Of a stretch of DNA of 64,000 nt, positions 53,308 to 61,890 are shown in pieces. Where the stretch lies: NCBI RefSeq assembly GCF_014204755.1, contig NZ_JACHLZ010000001.1:2604001-2668000 (forward strand), given 5' to 3'. The translations under genes and the position numbers were made by a program. The notes below the pieces were generated by a model. It did no database searches, was not told where the DNA came from, and was given only the letters and a program-made list of their open reading frames with translations. Every line of letters starts with the position of its first letter. Within the stretch, counting starts at the first letter, position 1. Source of the stretch: Brachybacterium aquaticum (GTDB lineage: Bacteria; Actinomycetota; Actinomycetes; Actinomycetales; Dermabacteraceae).

Positions 53308-56016
53308 TCATGGTCCCGTCACCCCGGTCCCGTCGGTGAACATGGTCTGCGCCACCGGGGTCGCCGTCGCTTCGAGGATTCTCGCCCGGCCGCCCTCGGC
53401 GAAGGCGAGCACCTGCTGGGAGGCGGGATCGGGATAGACGAGCTCGGTGAGGGTGCGGGTCCCGCCCGCGGCGAACACCTCCACGGAGGAGCGGTCCACC
53501 CAGACGCTGAACGAGACCGTGCCGTCCGCCTCCCGGGTGACCGGGGCGTCCACGCGCCCGGCGAAGTCGTCGTGGAAGCCGACGGCGCCGGAGCGCGTGC
53601 GGTCCACGAACACCTTCCCGCTCTCGGCGTCGTATCCCACGAGCGTGCCCTCCGCCCCGTCGGCGCTCTTCGACGGATCGGCGGCGAAGCCGTCGGAGGC
53701 TCGCACCACCACCCCGGCGCGCTTCGCCGTGCCGGGGTCCAGGCGCACGTCCAGGCGCATCATGTCCCCGCCGAGGCGCTGTCCGCGCACACGCAGCGGC
53801 GCGGTGCGGTCGTCGACGGTCGCTCTGGAGACCGTTCTCGCGGACTCCGCGATGAGCGCATCGGTGGCGTGCGCGACCGGCGCCTGGGCGAGCTCGATCC
53901 CGTCGGCGGTGCGGGTCAGGGTCACCTCGCGCGGAAGGGTCATGGACGAGACCCACGGGGAGGTCGGGACCGCGCCCGCGTAGAGCCAGTTGTTCATCCA
54001 GCCCTGCATGATCCGCCTGCCGTCGGGCGCGTCGGAGTAGGAGACGGACGCGTAGTAGTCGCGGCCCCGGTCCAGCCACTGATAGCTCTCGAGCGTCGAG
54101 GGGACGGGCCCGTCGGTGGCGACGACGTGGTCGACCAGCACATGGCCCCAGCCGCCGCTCTTGTTGTCGACGATGCGGAGGCGCGCCTGCTGTCCTGCGA
54201 ACTCGCGCACGTCCCAGCTGGTCCAGTCCAGGCTCTCGCTGTCCGTGCCGGTCGCGGTGCGGACCACCTCGCCGCCGACGACGAGGTTGACCGTGGTCTC
54301 AGTGCTCTGCGGGAGGGCGATCTCGTCGCCCATCACGACGTGGTCGAGGGTCAGGTGGCCCCAGTCCCCGGTCGCCTCGTCCACCACACGGAGCTGCGCG
54401 GTGCGGCCCTGGAGATCCGAGACGTCCCAGCTGCGCCAGTTCAGCAGCCCGTCGGACGGGCCGGTGAGCCGACGCACCGCCTCGCCGTCGACCAGGAGCT
54501 GCACCTCCAGGGTCTGCTCGGGGTCCTCCTCGCGTCCGCCTCCGCCGACGAGCATGTTGAGGTGGGCGCCGTCGAGGACGAACTGCGGGGAGGTGAGCGT
54601 GCCGATGTTGTCATCGCCCTTCGGGCCGCCGGTCCAGGTGTTCACCCGCATCGCGCCGATCGCACCCTCCCCGCCGTCGGGCGAGGGGCTGTCCTCCGCC
54701 GCGAGGTCGCCGCTGCCGGTCCACCCGAGATCCGCGAGGGTCGCGGCGCCGTCGGCGGCCTCGAAGCCGTTCCACAGCAGCGTGCCGGCGGGCGGTGCGG
54801 AGTCGAGCCTCGTGCCCTCGCGGCGAGGGTTGTTCCCGCCGCCGACGAGGAAGGAGAGATGGCTCCGCTCCACGGTGAACGGCGCGGACTCCATCGACCC
54901 CACCGGTGCGTCGCCGCCGTGGAACGAGTTCACGAGCCCCTCCCCCACGAACCCGCTCACGGTCTGCTGACCGCTCAGGGCGCCGGTCGCCGGTGCGTTC
55001 CCGAACGGCCCGTCCTCGGTGGGCCGACCGTCCTGATCGGTGACCTCCCAGCCGGTGAAGTCACCGCCCTCGAAGTCCCACAGCACGTCACCCTCCGGCA
55101 CCGGGACCTCGTCGACGATGTTCTCGGCGGTGAAGGAGGTGCCGTCGAAGTCGCCGACGAAGTACTGCCCTCCGCTGCCCCCGGCCACGGCACCGGGGTT
55201 GAGGTTCACGACCAGCACCCACCGGGTCTCCTCGGGGTTCCCGTCCACGGGGAGCTCGAAGAGGTCGGGGCACTCCCAGACACCGCCGACGGAGTTGGCC
55301 GGCCCGAAGTCGGAGGCGTGCTCCCAGGTCAGCAGATCATCGGAGGTGTAGAGGACCACCTTGTGCTCGGTGGCCTCGACCGCGACCATCACCCAGTGCG
55401 ACTCCGCGGGCGTGGCGCCCTCGTACCAGAACACCTTGGGGTCGCGGAAGTTCGCCGATCCGCGATCGACGACAGGATTGCCCGCGTACTTCTCCCAGGT
55501 GAACCCGCCGTCGGTGGAGTAGGCGAGGGACTGGGCCTGCTGACCCGCACGCTCGGGATGCGCGCTCGTGTACGCACTGGTGTACAGCGCGATGAGCGGA
55601 TCCTCGCCGTCGATGCCGAGACCGCTGGTGTTGCCGTGGTCCACGACCACCGAGCCCGAGAAGATGTCCTCGATGCTCCGCCCCTGCTCATCGAAGGTCT
55701 GACCGATGGCCAGGGGCTGCTCGGTCCAGGTCATGAGGTCCGGGCTGGTCGCGTGCCCCCAGGACATGTTCCCCCACCGGCTGCCCTCGGGGTTGTACTG
55801 GTAGTAGAGGTGGTAGAGACCGTCGTGGAAGACCAGCCCGTTGGGGTCGTTCATCCAGTTCCGCTCCGGCGTGTAGTGGTACCCGGGCCGGTAGGGCTCG
55901 GTGCCGGGGGCGCCGTCGGCGAGGGCGTGCGTCGAGCCCAGCCCGAGGGTCAGAACGGCGACGGCGCCGACGCACAGGGCGCGGAGCGAGCGACGAGGAG
56001 CGTTGGTGCGAGGCAT
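53308..56016 (-). CDS. Secreted GH32 fructanase (levanase-like) with nested insert modules
   Basis: 902-aa exported enzyme; signal peptide 1-33 ending 'THALA'. The five-bladed propeller has the nucleophile in 'WMNDPNG' (D57), 'FRDPKVFW' near 190 and the acid/base Glu in 'ECPDLFEL' near 248. After 'WDFEGGDFTGWEV' (about 312) the propeller is interrupted by some 330 residues of beta-sandwich modules, then resumes at 'YQWLDRGRDYYASVSY' (about 645). The C-terminal sandwich domain runs from about 700. The insert contains two similar modules, one apparently placed inside the other ('HLSFLVGGGNNP' and 'HLNMLVGGGG'; 'SWDVREFAG' and 'SWDVSDLQG'). Such inserts are typical of actinobacterial levanases and may bind polymer. 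Confidence 0.88.
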   Translation of the reverse strand: MPRTNAPRRSLRALCVGAVAVLTLGLGSTHALADGAPGTEPYRPGYHYTPERNWMNDPNGLVFHDGLYHLYYQYNPEGSRWGNMSWGHATSPDLMTWTEQPLAIGQTFDEQGRSIEDIFSGSVVVDHGNTSGLGIDGEDPLIALYTSAYTSAHPERAGQQAQSLAYSTDGGFTWEKYAGNPVVDRGSANFRDPKVFWYEGATPAESHWVMVAVEATEHKVVLYTSDDLLTWEHASDFGPANSVGGVWECPDLFELPVDGNPEETRWVLVVNLNPGAVAGGSGGQYFVGDFDGTSFTAENIVDEVPVPEGDVLWDFEGGDFTGWEVTDQDGRPTEDGPFGNAPATGALSGQQTVSGFVGEGLVNSFHGGDAPVGSMESAPFTVERSHLSFLVGGGNNPRREGTRLDSAPPAGTLLWNGFEAADGAATLADLGWTGSGDLAAEDSPSPDGGEGAIGAMRVNTWTGGPKGDDNIGTLTSPQFVLDGAHLNMLVGGGGREEDPEQTLEVQLLVDGEAVRRLTGPSDGLLNWRSWDVSDLQGRTAQLRVVDEATGDWGHLTLDHVVMGDEIALPQSTETTVNLVVGGEVVRTATGTDSESLDWTSWDVREFAGQQARLRIVDNKSGGWGHVLVDHVVATDGPVPSTLESYQWLDRGRDYYASVSYSDAPDGRRIMQGWMNNWLYAGAVPTSPWVSSMTLPREVTLTRTADGIELAQAPVAHATDALIAESARTVSRATVDDRTAPLRVRGQRLGGDMMRLDVRLDPGTAKRAGVVVRASDGFAADPSKSADGAEGTLVGYDAESGKVFVDRTRSGAVGFHDDFAGRVDAPVTREADGTVSFSVWVDRSSVEVFAAGGTRTLTELVYPDPASQQVLAFAEGGRARILEATATPVAQTMFTDGTGVTGP

Positions 56017-56100
56017 GGGAGGTTCCCTCCATCGGGAATCGTCAGCGCGGCGGGGCGGCACCGGTTCCTGCTGCATCGCATTGCGGTCCCTCCCTCGGGT

Positions 56101-56112
56101 GACAACGTTGTC
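56101..56112. promoter_or_regulatory. LacI-type operator upstream of the GH32 gene
   Basis: GACAACGTTGTC is a perfect 12-bp palindrome with the central CG typical of LacI-family operators, 85 bp upstream of the GH32 start. It is a good candidate target of the LacI regulator at 48082-49092 or the frameshifted one at 56728-57911. Confidence 0.65.
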
Positions 56113-56249
56113 TAGTGCGTGGCGCCGAAGGTACCTCATGCATCGCGGCGTGTCCACACGCGACGCGCATCCGGTCACGCGACCCGCCGCCGATCGCACG
56201 GGGAGAACGCCTGCCCTCCTCGGTATGGCGACGACACAGATGCGGACGC

Positions 56250-56553
56250 GATGTGCCGGACTGGCGCGACCACGGCCGGGATCATCGAGAGGATCACGCC
56301 TGCGAGGACCACCGAGATCGAGCCCGTGCCGAGGTTCCCCTGCAGTGCGACGACTCCGAGCGGGAGTGCGTAGTTCTTCTCGGAGAGCATGAAGATCAGC
56401 AGGCGGAAGAACTCGTTCCAGTGGAAGGTGAAGGCGAGCACGTCCGCGATCGCCATGCCGGACACCGCGGCGACGCCGAGGGCGGCGTAGCGGGCGAGGG
56501 AGGGGAGCGTGGCGTTCATGGCGGTGGAGATGGTGCGGATCAGGGCGGTCTCC
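56250..56553 (-). pseudogene. Carbohydrate ABC permease (MalG type), decayed fragment
   Basis: About 100 minus-strand codons read 'LAFTFHWNEFFRLLIFML' and 'ALPLGVVALQGNLGTGSISV', the last helices of MalG-like permeases with the 'WNEF' element and the EAA-region residue 'ETALIRTIS' before them. There is no N-terminal half, no start and no proper C terminus. It is a remnant of a second, CUT1-type sugar transporter once served by this locus. Confidence 0.7.
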
Positions 56554-56640
56554 ACCGCGGCCTGCCGACGGCGGTTCGCGGACCGGCGTGCCGAGCCTCC
56601 GGACGGCTCACGTCCCGAGGTGCGACGGCCCGACGGCTCC

Positions 56641-56745
56641 GGCCTCAGGGGCGCCGGCCTCCGGGGCGCGGGCCTCCGGGGCGCGGGCCTCGGAGGCGCC
56701 GGCCTCAGGGGCGCGGGCCTCAGCGGCTCAGGCCTCCGGAGCGCG
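56641..56745. repeat. 15-bp tandem repeat, seven units
   Basis: Seven consecutive units close to GGCCTCAGGGGCGCG cover 56641-56745. Read on the minus strand in the LacI frame they encode a pentapeptide (R/G)-A-(P/S)-E-A. The second unit on that strand has TGA in place of CGC and ends the protein, so five further repeats are now untranslated. Confidence 0.8.
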
Positions 56746-57911
56746 GGCGACCGAGCTGCGCTCGACGAGCGGGCACTCCACGACGACGACGCGGGCGCGC
56801 TGCTCGTCGGCGGTGCGGTCGGCCGTCGCGTCGACTGTCGCGTCGGCCGTCGCATCGGCTGTCGCGTCGGCCGACCCGCCGACCATCCCGTCGGCCGACC
56901 CGCCCGGGCCGCCGCCCGCCCCGACGTGCGACCCGGCGCCCTCGACGAGGTCGAGCAGCATCGTCATCGCGCGCCGCCCCATCTCCTGATGGGGCAGGGC
57001 GATCGTGGTCAGCGGTGGGGTGAGCACCTCGGCGAAGAAGTCCTCGTCGTCGAAGCCGATCACGGAGAGGTCCTCCGGCACGCGCACCCCGGCGAGCGCG
57101 GCGGCGTGGATCGCTCCGGCGGCGACCCGGTCGCGGATGCAGAAGAGGGCGGTGGGCGGCTCGTCCTCGGCCAGCAGGGCGGCGCCGGCGCGGTGGCCGT
57201 CGTCCATCTCCCAGCCCGCGCGGACGATCCGCGGCACGAGACCGGCCGCGGTGATCTCGGCGGCGAAGCCCTCCTCGCGCTCACGGGTCGCGACCGAATG
57301 GTCCTTTCCGGAGACCATGACGATGCGGCGGTGTCCCACCTCGAGCAGGCGTCGGGCGGCCCGGCGGGCGCCCTGGACGTCGTCGGGGATGACCGCGGGC
57401 GGGGAGGCGGCCGTCCAGGGGGCGGGTGCCTCCAGGTCCCCCTCCTCGCAGTTCATGAGCACCAGCGGCATGTCCGGCGGGAGGACGGGCAGCGCGATAC
57501 GGGTGCGGCCCATCGAGCCGTAGACGAGCCCGTCGACCTGCCGCTCGGCGAGCATCCGCACCGCGCCTCGATCGTCGCCTCGCGCCGCGAGAGGTCCGCA
57601 GCGAGCACCATGTAGCCGCGCTCGGCGGCGGCCTGGTTCGCGGCGCGCACCATCCGCCCGGCCCAGGGGGAGGTCGCGATCTCGTCGCTGATCAGTCCGA
57701 TCGTGCGGGTCCGGCGCTCCCTCAGCGACATCGCGACGGCGGAGCGGGTGTACCCGAGCTCCGCCGCGGCCTCGAGCACCCTGCGCTGGTTCGCCTCGGA
57801 GACCGTGCCCTCGGTGCGACCGTTCAGCACCATGGAGACCGTCGCGCGGGACACCCCGGCGCGCTCGGCGACATCGGCGGAGGTGGGGCGGCGACGAGCG
57901 GCGGTGGTCAC
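56728..57911 (-). pseudogene. LacI-family regulator, frameshifted, with repeat tail
   Basis: The N-terminal part (GTG at 57911) has the helix-turn-helix 'DVAERAGVSRATVSMVLNGR' and runs to 'REATIEA'. The rest is in another frame from 'AVRMLAERQVDGLVYGSMGR' onward, including 'SVIGFDDEDFF'. A single missing base at about 57568 explains the break. The C terminus carries two low-complexity tracts: a 4-residue repeat (D-A-T-A, about 56815-56880) and the start of the RAPEA repeat, cut by a TGA. Either a recently dead gene or a sequencing error. It would be the regulator of the adjacent GH32 lipoprotein. Confidence 0.75.
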
Positions 57912-58056
57912 TCCCCCAGAGTAGGCGACGAGCGTGGTCGGACCGTCGCCGCGCGGCTCCCCTCACACCCGGTGGTGCCGCCCCCGCGCCCTTCGCTACG
58001 GTCGGGAGATCGCGCGAGGAGGCGCACGGATCCCACCCCTTCGCCTCGGAGCCGCC

Positions 58057-59793
58057 ATGACCCGCCCCACCCGCCGTTCCCTCCTGCAGCGCACCGCCGC
58101 AGGAGTCGCCTTCGGCCCGCTCGCACTGGCGGCGAGCTCCTGCACCCGGGACGAGGACGCCCCGGAGCCCTCCGCCGACGACGGCGGACCGAGCGACGAC
58201 GCGCCGGACGGGGCGGCCGACGAGGAGGCCGCGAGCCTCCGCCCGCGCTTCCACCTCACCGCCCCCTCCGGGTGGATCGGCGACCCGCAGCGCCCGGTGC
58301 GGAGCGGGGACACCCTGCACCTCTACGGGCTCCACCATGCCGAGGACACCGTCCCCGGCCCCACCTCGTGGACGCACTGGACCAGCACGGACCTGGTCGC
58401 CTTCACCCACCAGGGCACGGCGCTGACCGGCGCCGACGGCGTGGACGTGTGGAGCGGCTCCGCCGTGGTGGACGAGGAGGACACCGCGGGGCTCGGCGCC
58501 GGGACGCTGATCGCGCTGACCACCCGTCCCACCGACGGCCGGGCCGAGCTGCAGGAGCAGTACCTCGCCTCCTCGTCGGACGGCGCGACCTTCGCCCTGG
58601 AGGCCGAGCCGGTGCTGGAGAACCCCGACGGCCGCGACGCCCGCACCGAGGAGGAGCTCGCCCAGGCCTCGTGGTTCCGCGACCCGAAGCTGCAGCGGGA
58701 CGCGGAGCGGGGGCAGTGGGTGTGCGCCCTCGGCCGCGACCATCGCGTGTCCTTCTGGACCTCGCCGGACCTGCGCTCCTGGGAGTCGCGGTCCGACTTC
58801 GCCTACCGCGATCAGGACCCCGACGGTCCGGACCTCGGCGGGGTGGAGTGCCCGGACCTCTTTCCCCTCACCGCGGACGACGGCACCGCGCACTGGGTGC
58901 TCGGCGCGAGCCTGGACGGCAGCGGTGCCGGCGAGCCGACGAACTACGCGTACTGGGTGGGCGACTGGGACGGCGAGCGCTTCACGCCCACGGAGCCCGC
59001 ACCGCGCTGGCTGGACCGGGGCCATGACTGGTACGCCGCGGTGACGTGGCCGTCCGTCGAGGACCCGGAGCACGTGCGCCACGCGATCGGCTGGATGAAC
59101 AACTGGGCCTACGCGCGCGAGGCCTCCGCGACGGCGGCCTCCGACGGCTACGACGGCCAGTACTCAGTGGTGCGCGAGGTGCGCCTGGTGCGGGACGCCG
59201 ACGACGCGCTCACCCTCGTCTCGGCCCCGGTGCCGGCGCTCGCGGCGACCGCGACCGCCGCGCCGGACCTCGCGGACCAGGAGGTCGCCGCCGGGGCGTC
59301 CGGCGAGAGCGCGTCCGACGGTTCAGGGATCGAGGGTTCAGGGGCCGAGCATTCAGGAGCCGACGCCGAGCCCGAGGGCCTGGTCGAGCTCGGTGCACTG
59401 GGGCGCGCGTTCGGCCTGGAGATGGACGTGAGCTGGGATGACGGGGCCGAGGCGGCGGTGACCGTGGTCGGGTCCGCGAACGGCTCGCGGGGCACCCGGA
59501 TCACGCTCGGCGGCGGGCAGCTGCGCGTGGACCGCAGCGGCAGCGCGATCGCGCAGGACGGCGACGCAGAGCCCTTCGCGGGGCGGACCGCGGCGGTCGC
59601 CCCGATCGCCCCGGACGCCCGCTCCGCGCATCTGCAGGTGCTCGTGGACACGCAGAGCGTGGAGGTGTTCCTCGACGACGGCCGCACCGTCGCCTCGATG
59701 ACCGTCCACCCCTCCCCCGGGGAGGAGCACGTACGCCTGCACGCGGCGGGCGGAACCGCGCGGTTCACAGGGCTGCGCCTGCGCGAGCACTGA
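58057..59793 (+). CDS. GH32-family fructan-active lipoprotein, divergent active site
   Basis: 578-aa exported protein. The signal has a twin-arginine start 'RRSLLQRTAAG' and a possible lipobox 'AASSC'. The GH32 propeller is recognised by 'FHLTAPSGWIGDPQRP' (nucleophile D76), 'WFRDPKLQ' and 'GVECPDLFPL' (acid/base Glu). The normal WMNDPNG is replaced by WIGDPQR: the catalytic Asp is kept but both Asn residues are lost, which may change donor or acceptor use. An Asp/Glu/Ser-rich stretch interrupts the C-terminal sandwich near 410-445. Start at the ATG at 58057. It is divergent from the LacI-like pseudogene. Confidence 0.8.
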   Translation: MTRPTRRSLLQRTAAGVAFGPLALAASSCTRDEDAPEPSADDGGPSDDAPDGAADEEAASLRPRFHLTAPSGWIGDPQRPVRSGDTLHLYGLHHAEDTVPGPTSWTHWTSTDLVAFTHQGTALTGADGVDVWSGSAVVDEEDTAGLGAGTLIALTTRPTDGRAELQEQYLASSSDGATFALEAEPVLENPDGRDARTEEELAQASWFRDPKLQRDAERGQWVCALGRDHRVSFWTSPDLRSWESRSDFAYRDQDPDGPDLGGVECPDLFPLTADDGTAHWVLGASLDGSGAGEPTNYAYWVGDWDGERFTPTEPAPRWLDRGHDWYAAVTWPSVEDPEHVRHAIGWMNNWAYAREASATAASDGYDGQYSVVREVRLVRDADDALTLVSAPVPALAATATAAPDLADQEVAAGASGESASDGSGIEGSGAEHSGADAEPEGLVELGALGRAFGLEMDVSWDDGAEAAVTVVGSANGSRGTRITLGGGQLRVDRSGSAIAQDGDAEPFAGRTAAVAPIAPDARSAHLQVLVDTQSVEVFLDDGRTVASMTVHPSPGEEHVRLHAAGGTARFTGLRLREH

Positions 59794-59868
59794 CCCGACC
59801 CGCGGCCCGTCGCGCGGGCACCGCGGGCACCTCGAGAGAGCACCGGGCGGGCACCCCGCACGCACCGC

Positions 59869-59906
59869 GGCGCGGTGCCGCCCCTGCTCGGGGGCGACAC
59901 CGCGCC
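59869..59906. terminator. Bidirectional terminator between GH32 and GH68
   Basis: The stretch GGCGCGGTGCCGCCCC (59869-59884) pairs with GGGGCGACACCGCGCC (about 59891-59906) with one or two mismatches. It lies between two convergent genes. Confidence 0.65.
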
Positions 59907-59950
59907 GTCGTCGCTGTGCTGCGAGTCCTGCGCCAACAGACCCAGGGGCT

Positions 59951-59982
59951 GTCAAGCCCGGGGGCCGTCAAGCCCGGGGGCC
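59951..59982. repeat. Perfect 16-bp tandem duplication
   Basis: GTCAAGCCCGGGGGCC occurs twice in direct succession, 18 bp after which the levansucrase stop codon lies. It is part of the convergent intergenic region; no role is evident. Confidence 0.8.
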
Positions 59983-59999
59983 GCGGCGCAGGCTGCCGA

Positions 60000-61574
60000 T
60001 CACTTGTAGTGACCGACCCCGCCCTTGCGCTTGTTGGTGGGGATGTAGGCGTACGGGCCGAGGCCGTTGTCGCCGAAGGAGTAGTCCACCGCGGAGGTCG
60101 CGGTGGCGCCGTCCAGGTCCACCTTCACCGTGGGCGAGAGGGTGCCGCCGCGGCGCCCCTCGACGTTGTCGATGAAGGACTGCACGAGCCCGCCGGGCTG
60201 GATGTAGTGCGAGTAGGCCTGGAACTGGCGCGGATTCTGACCCTCGGTGGGCGACTCGGGGGCGTCGGCCGGGAGGTTCAGGTCCACGGGGCTGCCGAGG
60301 ACGACGCCGGAGGAGTTCAGCGGCTGGAAGTCCGAGCGGATGCCGTCGCCCACGAAGCCGTAGACGCCGTCGGGGCCACGCAGGTCCGCCGCGTAGGTGA
60401 ACTGGTGGGAGATCGTGAACAGGAAGTACTTCCCGTCCTGGATGATCATCTGCGGGCGCTCGGTCTGATCGTTCACGCCGTAGGCGGTGAGGATCGGGGG
60501 GAGCATGGTCCAGGAGGTGAGGTCCTTGGAGTCCGCCCAGGCCAAGCCGATGTTGCCACGCTGCCACTGGACGCCCTTGGCGTTGACCTCGTCGACCGTC
60601 TCCGCGAACGGGTCGCCCTCGACGTAGCCGAGGTCCTCGACGGTCGCGTCGGTCTCGGCGGTGCCGGGAACGCCCGCGCCGCAGCCCTCGAAGAGCATGA
60701 AGGTCACGCCCGGGTGCGCCGGATCCTCGAAGGTGAAGGGATCGCGGAAGGAGAAGTAGGGGTTCTGCTCCTGGGTCTGGTACCAGGTGCCGTCGGGCTC
60801 CGCGATCTCGAGGTGCTCGCCGAACTTCGAGAAGCTCACGCCGGCCTTGGTGGCCTTGATCTGACCCTCGACGGTGGCGAGGACGGCCGGCTTGCCGGGG
60901 GTGCCGGGACGCTTCTCACCGAAGGTGGTGGCGGTGTAGAACACGCGCACCTTGTTGCCCTGCATGAGACGGGCGGAGCCGGACCACTCGGTGTTGGACA
61001 GCGAGGTGTCGTCCTCGAAGAGGTAGCCGCCGTAGGTCCAGGCGTCGTCGGGATCCGCGGTCGAGGGACGGGTGAAGTAGCCGATGCGGGCGCTCCAGTG
61101 GCGCTCGTCGAAGGGGATCTCGCGGGGAGCGACGAGGGAGAAGATGACGTCCCAGCCCTTGTAGCTCATCTGGTTCGAGTACTCGTCGGTCAGCGACCAG
61201 GTGTCCCAGACCCACACCTCGTCGGTCATGATCGGGAAGTCCCTGGGGATCTCCGGCATGGTGATCGACTCGGGCATCGAGTTCTCGCCGCGCGCCACGT
61301 CGGGGTCGTTCTGGGTGCGCATGATCTGGCGGGCGTCCGCACGGGTCCAGCGGGCGTGGAAGTCGCTGGTGATCGGGTCGTGGGCCTGCTGCGTGTGCAC
61401 TGTGGGCTGGGGGCCGTCCGCGGTCGGGGCGGCGGGAGCGGCCGAGGCTGCGGGGGCCGCCTGCGCCGAGGGGGCGCCGAGCACCGAGGCGGTGCCGGCG
61501 GTCGCCAGGGCACCGAGCGCGAGAGCGCCGAAGCCGCGACGGGTGGGGTTCAGGGGGGCGATGTGACGGGACAC
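60000..61574 (-). CDS. GH68 levansucrase/inulosucrase
   Basis: 524-aa secreted fructosyltransferase that makes fructan from sucrose. A twin-arginine signal 'NPTRRGFGALALGALA' ends near 'AQAAPA'. The catalytic triad of GH68 is visible: nucleophile D124 in 'WVWDTWSL', transition-state Asp in 'FSFRDPFTFEDP', and acid/base Glu in 'NDQTERPQMI'. 'HWSARIGYFTRP' and 'EWSGSARLMQGN' are also family-typical. The C terminus ends without an anchor, so the enzyme is released. Together with the two GH32 proteins and the importer it completes a fructan make-and-use locus. Confidence 0.9.
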   Translation of the reverse strand: MSRHIAPLNPTRRGFGALALGALATAGTASVLGAPSAQAAPAASAAPAAPTADGPQPTVHTQQAHDPITSDFHARWTRADARQIMRTQNDPDVARGENSMPESITMPEIPRDFPIMTDEVWVWDTWSLTDEYSNQMSYKGWDVIFSLVAPREIPFDERHWSARIGYFTRPSTADPDDAWTYGGYLFEDDTSLSNTEWSGSARLMQGNKVRVFYTATTFGEKRPGTPGKPAVLATVEGQIKATKAGVSFSKFGEHLEIAEPDGTWYQTQEQNPYFSFRDPFTFEDPAHPGVTFMLFEGCGAGVPGTAETDATVEDLGYVEGDPFAETVDEVNAKGVQWQRGNIGLAWADSKDLTSWTMLPPILTAYGVNDQTERPQMIIQDGKYFLFTISHQFTYAADLRGPDGVYGFVGDGIRSDFQPLNSSGVVLGSPVDLNLPADAPESPTEGQNPRQFQAYSHYIQPGGLVQSFIDNVEGRRGGTLSPTVKVDLDGATATSAVDYSFGDNGLGPYAYIPTNKRKGGVGHYK

Positions 61575-61890
61575 GTCTACTCCTGGATCGGGGATGCGGG
61601 AGACGGGTGTCGGAAGTCGCGGCGGGCGTGCTGCCGTCGACCCACGGCGGTCGTCGGTTACGACTTTGACACGTGGCGAAACGAGGGCGTCAAATTTCTG
61701 TGGCGCCGATCACGGGCGCTGCCAGAGCGGCCGACGGACGAGAGGATCGATATCTGCGCAGGTCAGCTCGCCATGTCGGAGGCGGGTCGCGGTGCTCGAC
61801 AAGCACCCCCCGACGCGAACGGGATCCACGGCAGGTCCTTGACGCGGGGCGTGCGCCGCGGATCCACCTTGCGCCTCGGGCGGCTCCGGC
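61575..61890. promoter_or_regulatory. Upstream region of the levansucrase gene
   Basis: 316 bp without a gene, between the alcohol dehydrogenase stop and the levansucrase start, both on the minus strand. TTTGAC at 61665-61670 and GTCAAA at 61689-61694 form an inverted repeat with an 18-bp spacer in a locally AT-richer stretch. This could be an operator, or the minus-strand TTGACG could be a -35 box. Confidence 0.4.

Noticed and set aside
56641-56745. CRISPR array
   Set aside because: Repeats are contiguous 15-mers with no spacers and no cas genes; they code for pentapeptides.
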